The notes under the pieces: model-generated
Told to the model about the DNA's origin: nothing
Database searches by the model: none
What the model saw: the letters and a program-made list of their open reading frames with translations, nothing else
Shown here: positions 14,886 through 18,836 of the stretch, piece by piece
Position numbering within the stretch: position 1 is the first letter of the stretch
Layout: every line of letters begins with the position of its first letter
Source: JAKQDH01 sp029558835
GTDB taxonomy: Bacteria; Planctomycetota; Phycisphaerae; UBA1845
Reading direction: 5' to 3'
Assembly (NCBI GenBank): GCA_035356615.1
Contig: DAOQSN010000056.1
Span: 1-18,836 of the forward strand
Length of the DNA: 18,836 nt
Translations under genes and position numbers: made by a program

Positions 14886-17426
14886 TCAGCCCCAGATGCG
14901 CAGCAGGTCATTGAACGTGACGTACACGAAGGCCCCGATGATGAGGAACAAGCCGATGAGTTGCGTCGCCACCTGCACCCGCAGACTGACGGGGCTGCCC
15001 TTAATCTTCTCAATGATGAGAAACACCATCAGCCCGCCGTCCACGATCGGCAGCGGCAGGAAGTTGATGACCGCCAGGTTCGCCGAGATGATCGCCAGGA
15101 AGAAGAGGAACTTCACCGTGTCGGCCCGCGCGATCCGACCACCCATCTCCATGATGCCCAGCGGGCCGGAGAGGGTGTCCACTCCCACGCTGCGGGAGAA
15201 CACCATCCGGCTGATCACCGTGTACACCTGCAAGACGAAGTAATGCGTCTTGTGCACGCCGATCCAGAGCGCATCGAGGGCGTTGTCGCCCTTCAGCAGC
15301 GTCGGCTCCGGCTCGGTGAGCACGTTGGTTTGCAGGACGACCCGGCCCAGCCAGGGGTCCAGCATGTCCTCCGTCACGTCCACGTGACCGGTCTGGACGG
15401 GTGCGACAAGGCTCGGCCGGTAGTCCACCGAGACCCGTTGTCCGACCATGGTTCGCAAGGCGGCACGCGTGGCGTCGGGATACGCGACGGAGACGGCCTC
15501 CGCCCCACGCTCGGTGGCGATCTTCACCGTGCTCGCGCCGTTGATGCGCACGATGCGCGATTCCGGCCCCACCTCGAGCAGCGTTTGCAGGGAGGCGGGC
15601 ACGCGGAACGGCACCACGTGCCGCGCGTGGCGGGCGTCACGGTATGCCAGTTGAATCGTGCTGCCCGCCCGGCGGCGGAACTGGTCCACCAGCTCCGACC
15701 AGGACTTGACGGGCTCGTCATCGACGGCCTCCAGCAGCGCGCCCGGCGGGATGCCCGCCTCAGCGGCCGGCGTCGGCCGACCCGCCGACAGCCGCGCGAT
15801 CTGTCCCACGCGCAGCACATCCTGCGCCACCAGCCCGAACGTCGCCCCGATGGACCCGGGGGAGGCCGGCGTCACGCTGGTCCACATCACCTGCCCCTCC
15901 GGCCTGCGGACCGCCACCAGGAGGCTGGTGTCGCGGTTCTGCTCGATCAGCCGGTGAACCTGGGCGGCCGAGGGGCTCTCCACCCCCGCAAACTCGAGGA
16001 TCTCGTCCCCCGGCCCGATTCCCGCCCTGGCGGCCACGCCGTGGGGACGCACCGTGGCGAACTTCGCCCGCGGCGGCGACACCAACGGCGCCTGCCCACC
16101 GGTCTGGTCCGAGGGGACCGTTGCTGCTGCTGCGGGGATCGCGGCATCCACCCCGGATACCGTGGCGCCGATGGTGCCCGCACCCCGCCGGTTCAGCTTA
16201 GGTCGCACGAAGGTGCTGACGATCTGCCCGTTTCCCTTCTGGAGCACCACTGCCAGATCGCGCTCGGGCGAATCGGCGACCGCTTGCACGATCTCCGCCT
16301 CCGTCGGGTACGGCTGGTCGGCCCAACTGAGGACCGTGTCGCCCGACTCGATACCCGCCAGGTCCGCCCGCCCGCGCGGCGTGATGGCCGCAATCCGCAC
16401 CAGCGGCGTCAGGCCCAGCAGATGCCGGGAACTGGGGTCGTCCCGGTCGGCAGGATACAGCGCCATGACCGGCGGAATGTCGATCGGGACACGCTGCGGC
16501 GGGGCGCCCGGTTGCGCGGGATCAGGGCGCTCAACGTACACACCGCCCTTGCCCTGTACGACCAGCGGGAGCATCTCGTTGACGTTCTCGTCGGTGACGG
16601 GCTGCCCGGCGACCTCGACGAGCAGGTCCCCCACACGCGGGTGGCGGGGGTTGTTCGGATCCACGTCGGCCCCGACGGCCACGATCCGCCGCGTCGCACC
16701 GGGGAGAATACCCACGATCTGCCGGCGGACTTCCTGCGCGCTCTCCGGCAGGTAGTACTCCGACTTGACGTAGAGGGGCGGCAGGACCTCGCCCTTCCGC
16801 TCAATCAGGAACTTGATGGGCTCATGCGGCGGGGCCAGCACGATGGCCATGTTCACATCGGTGAACTCATACGCCTTCTGGTCGTTGACCTTCAGCATGA
16901 GGTCGCCGGGGAGCAGGCCGGCCTTGTCCGCGGGACTGTCCGGCTCCACCCAGCCGATGCGGGGGGCCACCGACTGCATCCCGATCAGGAACACGATCAG
17001 GAACAGCACGAACGCGCAGAGGACGTTCATCACGACCCCGGCGCTGACGATCACCGCCCGCTTGCCCACGGACTTGTTGACGAACGACGAAGGATCGTTC
17101 TTGAACTTGAGCTCCTCCGACTTGTCGTCGAAGTCCTCCTGCCCGAGCATTTTCACGTACCCGCCCACCGGCAGCACGTTGAAGGAATACCGCGTTTCGC
17201 CCCGGGTGAAGCCGAACAACTCGCGCCCGAACCCGATCGCAAACCGATCGACGCGCACCCCCGCCCACTTCGCCGCCACGAAGTGACCCAGCTCATGCAC
17301 GAAGATGATCAGCGAGAACCCCAGCACCATCACCAGGTAGGGCCAGATCGTGCTCCACAACCCCAGCACGGAAACGCCCAGCAGCGGTACCCCGGCGCTA
17401 ACAGACCCCATCAGCAGCTCAGGCAT
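14886..17426 (-). CDS. rseP: RseP-like site-2 metalloprotease with multiple PDZ segments
   Basis: Intramembrane zinc protease (M50B) of 846 residues, about twice the ~450 of E. coli RseP. The first catalytic half carries VHELGHF (43-49) in a membrane helix and the GYVKML loop (89-94). The second carries NFLPLPIVDGG (788-798) and a final membrane helix. Between them lie about five PDZ-like cores: DSPADKAGLLPGD (163-175), VGADVDPNNP...VGDLL (251-269), PRGRADLAGIESGD (350-363), GVAARAGIGPGD (463-474) and AAEAGIPPGALL (554-565). These probably gate access of cleaved anti-sigma or other membrane substrates. Start ATG at 17426 has AGAGGTGA 4-5 bases upstream. It overlaps the dxr 3' end by 16 bases. 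A TGATG restart at 17411 is the alternative. The dxr-rseP pairing is common in bacteria. Confidence 0.9.
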   Translation of the reverse strand: MPELLMGSVSAGVPLLGVSVLGLWSTIWPYLVMVLGFSLIIFVHELGHFVAAKWAGVRVDRFAIGFGRELFGFTRGETRYSFNVLPVGGYVKMLGQEDFDDKSEELKFKNDPSSFVNKSVGKRAVIVSAGVVMNVLCAFVLFLIVFLIGMQSVAPRIGWVEPDSPADKAGLLPGDLMLKVNDQKAYEFTDVNMAIVLAPPHEPIKFLIERKGEVLPPLYVKSEYYLPESAQEVRRQIVGILPGATRRIVAVGADVDPNNPRHPRVGDLLVEVAGQPVTDENVNEMLPLVVQGKGGVYVERPDPAQPGAPPQRVPIDIPPVMALYPADRDDPSSRHLLGLTPLVRIAAITPRGRADLAGIESGDTVLSWADQPYPTEAEIVQAVADSPERDLAVVLQKGNGQIVSTFVRPKLNRRGAGTIGATVSGVDAAIPAAAATVPSDQTGGQAPLVSPPRAKFATVRPHGVAARAGIGPGDEILEFAGVESPSAAQVHRLIEQNRDTSLLVAVRRPEGQVMWTSVTPASPGSIGATFGLVAQDVLRVGQIARLSAGRPTPAAEAGIPPGALLEAVDDEPVKSWSELVDQFRRRAGSTIQLAYRDARHARHVVPFRVPASLQTLLEVGPESRIVRINGASTVKIATERGAEAVSVAYPDATRAALRTMVGQRVSVDYRPSLVAPVQTGHVDVTEDMLDPWLGRVVLQTNVLTEPEPTLLKGDNALDALWIGVHKTHYFVLQVYTVISRMVFSRSVGVDTLSGPLGIMEMGGRIARADTVKFLFFLAIISANLAVINFLPLPIVDGGLMVFLIIEKIKGSPVSLRVQVATQLIGLFLIIGAFVYVTFNDLLRIWG

Positions 17427-18562
17427 CGAGTCACCTCTTGCCGCGCCCAGCGATCGGCCGCCAGCAGGTCCTCCAGCGTGGCGGCAGCCTTAAACTCGTG
17501 ACCTTCCAGGGCCCGCTCCGTACCGCGGGCGATCTCGGTAAACGGGATGAGTCCCTCGCGGAAAAGCTCCACGGCCGCCTCGTTGCCGGCGTTGAGGACC
17601 GCCCCGCAGGTCCCCCCGCGCTCGGCGACCACCCGGCCCAGGCGTAACGCCGGAAAACGGTCCACGTCCGGCGGCTGCAGCGTGAGCTGCCGCACCGTGC
17701 CGAGATCCAGCCGCGGGGCCGGACACGCCCGGCGACTCGGATACGTCAGTGCATATTGGATCGGCATCCGCATGTCCGGTGCCGACATCTGCGCGAGCAA
17801 CGCTCCGTCCCGATACTCCACCAGCGCGTGGATGATCGACTCCGGATGGATCACCACTTCGATCTTATCGGCCGGCAGGTCGAAGAGCCAACGCGCCTCG
17901 ACGATTTCCAGCGCCTTGTTCATCATGGTGGCCGAGTCGATCGTGATTTTCGGTCCCATGTTCCACGTCGGGTGGCGCAGGGCTTCCTCGACGGTGACGT
18001 GCTCCATGGCTTCCAGCGACCAGGTACGGAACGGCCCCCCGGAGGCGGTCAGATAGACGCGCTCGACGTCCTCGCGGCGCCCGCCCTGCAACGCCTGGAA
18101 GATCGCGGAGTGCTCGCTGTCGACGGGGATGATCGTCGCGCCCGTCCGCTTCGCCAGCGGGACCAGCAGCGCCCCGGCCATCACCATGGCTTCCTTGTTG
18201 GCCAGCGCCACCCGCCGGCCCTGCTCGACTGCCTTCAGCGTCCCGGCCAATCCCCCCGCGCCGACGACCGCGCTGACGACGCCGTCACAGGCGACCTCCT
18301 CCAGCAGGCGAACCTGGGCGTCGGCCCCCAGGCGAATCCGCGGTTCGTACACCAGTGCCGAGCGCAACTCGCCGGCGCGGCGCTCGTCGGCCAGAGCCAC
18401 CGCTGCCGGGCGGAACCGGTTTGCCTGCTCCGCCAGGTGCCTCCCGTCGGCCCCGGCCGCCAGTCCGGCGACCATCCACTCGTCGCGGAGCGCGTCGATC
18501 ACGGCCAGCGCATTGCGCCCGATCGATCCCGTCGAACCGAGTACCACTGCCCGTTTCAGCAT
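17411..18562 (-). CDS. dxr: 1-deoxy-D-xylulose 5-phosphate reductoisomerase
   Basis: Second enzyme of the MEP isoprenoid pathway; it converts DXP to MEP with NADPH and a divalent metal in the cytoplasm. The 383-residue length is normal. Visible signatures are NADPH loop GSTGSIG (9-15), ANKEAMV (121-127), metal ligands PVDSEHSA (Asp148, Glu150) and SGGPFR (174-179). Further on are HPTWNMGPKITIDSATMMNKALE (given as HPTWNMG 197-203 and MMNKALE 213-219) and NAGNEAAVE near the C-terminal domain. The start MLKRAVVLGSTG at 18562 is chosen because it places the Rossmann motif at the usual distance; a longer frame to 18631 would add an unlikely Cys-rich 23 residues. No uppS, cdsA or frr, its frequent neighbours, precede it within the window. 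Confidence 0.95.
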   Translation of the reverse strand: MLKRAVVLGSTGSIGRNALAVIDALRDEWMVAGLAAGADGRHLAEQANRFRPAAVALADERRAGELRSALVYEPRIRLGADAQVRLLEEVACDGVVSAVVGAGGLAGTLKAVEQGRRVALANKEAMVMAGALLVPLAKRTGATIIPVDSEHSAIFQALQGGRREDVERVYLTASGGPFRTWSLEAMEHVTVEEALRHPTWNMGPKITIDSATMMNKALEIVEARWLFDLPADKIEVVIHPESIIHALVEYRDGALLAQMSAPDMRMPIQYALTYPSRRACPAPRLDLGTVRQLTLQPPDVDRFPALRLGRVVAERGGTCGAVLNAGNEAAVELFREGLIPFTEIARGTERALEGHEFKAAATLEDLLAADRWARQEVTRCLSC

Positions 18563-18600
18563 CAGGAACAGCCCGCTCCGCAACCCGCAATCGCTGCACA

Positions 18601-18618
18601 GGTCCGCCCCGGCGGACC
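18601..18618. other. Short GC hairpin in the dxr leader
   Basis: GGTCCGC-CCCG-GCGGACC is a perfect 7-bp stem within the presumed dxr 5' untranslated region, between the candidate promoter and the start codon. It may be structural or incidental; it shares the GGTCC/GGACC ends with repeat family B. Confidence 0.4.
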
Positions 18619-18630
18619 CACAACACCGCA

Positions 18631-18659
18631 ATGATAGGTGACTCGTGCAGATGCCTCAA
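18631..18659 (-). promoter_or_regulatory. Candidate sigma70-type promoter of dxr-rseP
   Basis: On the minus strand TTGAGG (18654-18659) and TATCAT (18631-18636) are separated by 17 bases. The -10 matches five of six consensus bases and the -35 four of six. Initiation near 18624 would give a leader of about 60 bases to the dxr ATG. Confidence 0.5.
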
Positions 18660-18729
18660 GCGTCGCGCCGACGCTGGAAGGAGACGCCCGACGCCGCACC
18701 CGGGTGGCCCCGGTGCGCGTGCGGGTGCC

Positions 18730-18792
18730 CGAGGTCCTTTGGACCTGGGGCGGGTGGGCGGGCGGGTGGCCCAGGTCCTTCGGACCTGGGGC
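18730..18792. repeat. Two family B hairpin repeats in tandem
   Basis: AGGTCCTTTGGACCT (18732-18746) and CCAGGTCCTTCGGACCTGG (18771-18789) are perfect hairpins of the same family, each flanked by GGGTGG/GGGGC text. They lie upstream of dxr, in a gap that continues to the window edge with no supported gene (18660-18836). Confidence 0.8.
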
Positions 18793-18836
18793 TGGTGTTT
18801 GGCCATTTGGATGACCTGCGACAGTGTGGCTGGCGA

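Noticed and set aside
14517..17501. 994-codon plus-strand open frame antisense to rseP
   Set aside because: It is the mirror of a gene with intact catalytic motifs; composition is His/Arg/Asp-rich shadow and has no domain.
18562..18631. Extended dxr N-terminus with CCGSAGADLCSDC
   Set aside because: The extension would overlap the -10 region of the candidate promoter and displace the Rossmann motif; it is more likely untranslated leader.

Overview
This is a high-GC bacterial window whose features point to Planctomycetota. The 5' end of a 23S rRNA gene has its own promoter and no 16S gene upstream. The signal peptidase I is oversized and carries a four-cysteine insert. The RseP-type protease is oversized and has about five PDZ-like segments. 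The intergenic gaps carry dispersed hairpin repeats. The phylum call is inference from these traits; no marker was compared with a database.

Layout. Positions 1-273 (minus) are the first ~270 nt of 23S rRNA, followed by a ~335 nt leader and a promoter near 613-640. About 1 kb (641-1689) has no gene I can support. Three plus-strand genes follow: signal peptidase I (1690-3387), an LptB-like ABC ATPase (3676-4440) and a multi-domain M50 membrane metalloprotease (4445-6193). They converge on a long minus-strand block. In transcription order that block is dxr (18562-17411), rseP-like (17426-14886), a PlsC acyltransferase (14737-13991), a 1438-residue multifunctional enzyme (13779-9463), a HAD-IB phosphatase (9466-8759), a zinc-type alcohol dehydrogenase (8759-7530) and a DAG-kinase-family lipid kinase (7144-6212).

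The most interesting part is the lipid block 14858-6212. Its central protein joins, in this order, a fatty acyl reductase, an AMP-forming acyl ligase, an acyl carrier domain and a PlsC acyltransferase. One polypeptide could therefore activate a fatty acid, hold it on a carrier, reduce it and/or transfer it to a glycerol backbone. The HAD-IB phosphatase and the dehydrogenase are translationally coupled to it (ATGA and TGATG junctions). A second PlsC lies upstream and a lipid kinase downstream. This recalls the multifunctional ElbD enzyme of myxobacterial ether-lipid synthesis, so I propose an ElbD-like ether or alkyl lipid cluster. A TTGACA-type promoter candidate in front of plsC suggests the cluster is transcribed apart from dxr-rseP.

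The gaps hold several repeat families. One is a 30-bp GGTCC/GGACC hairpin found at three loci, one copy of which forms the C-terminus of the PlsC. Another is an ATGCTT/AAGCAT hairpin found at two loci. There are also CCCCTC/GAGGGG tandem hairpins, a 7-bp tandem repeat and an AT-rich perfect palindrome. I saw no tRNA genes, insertion sequences, CRISPR arrays or phage genes.
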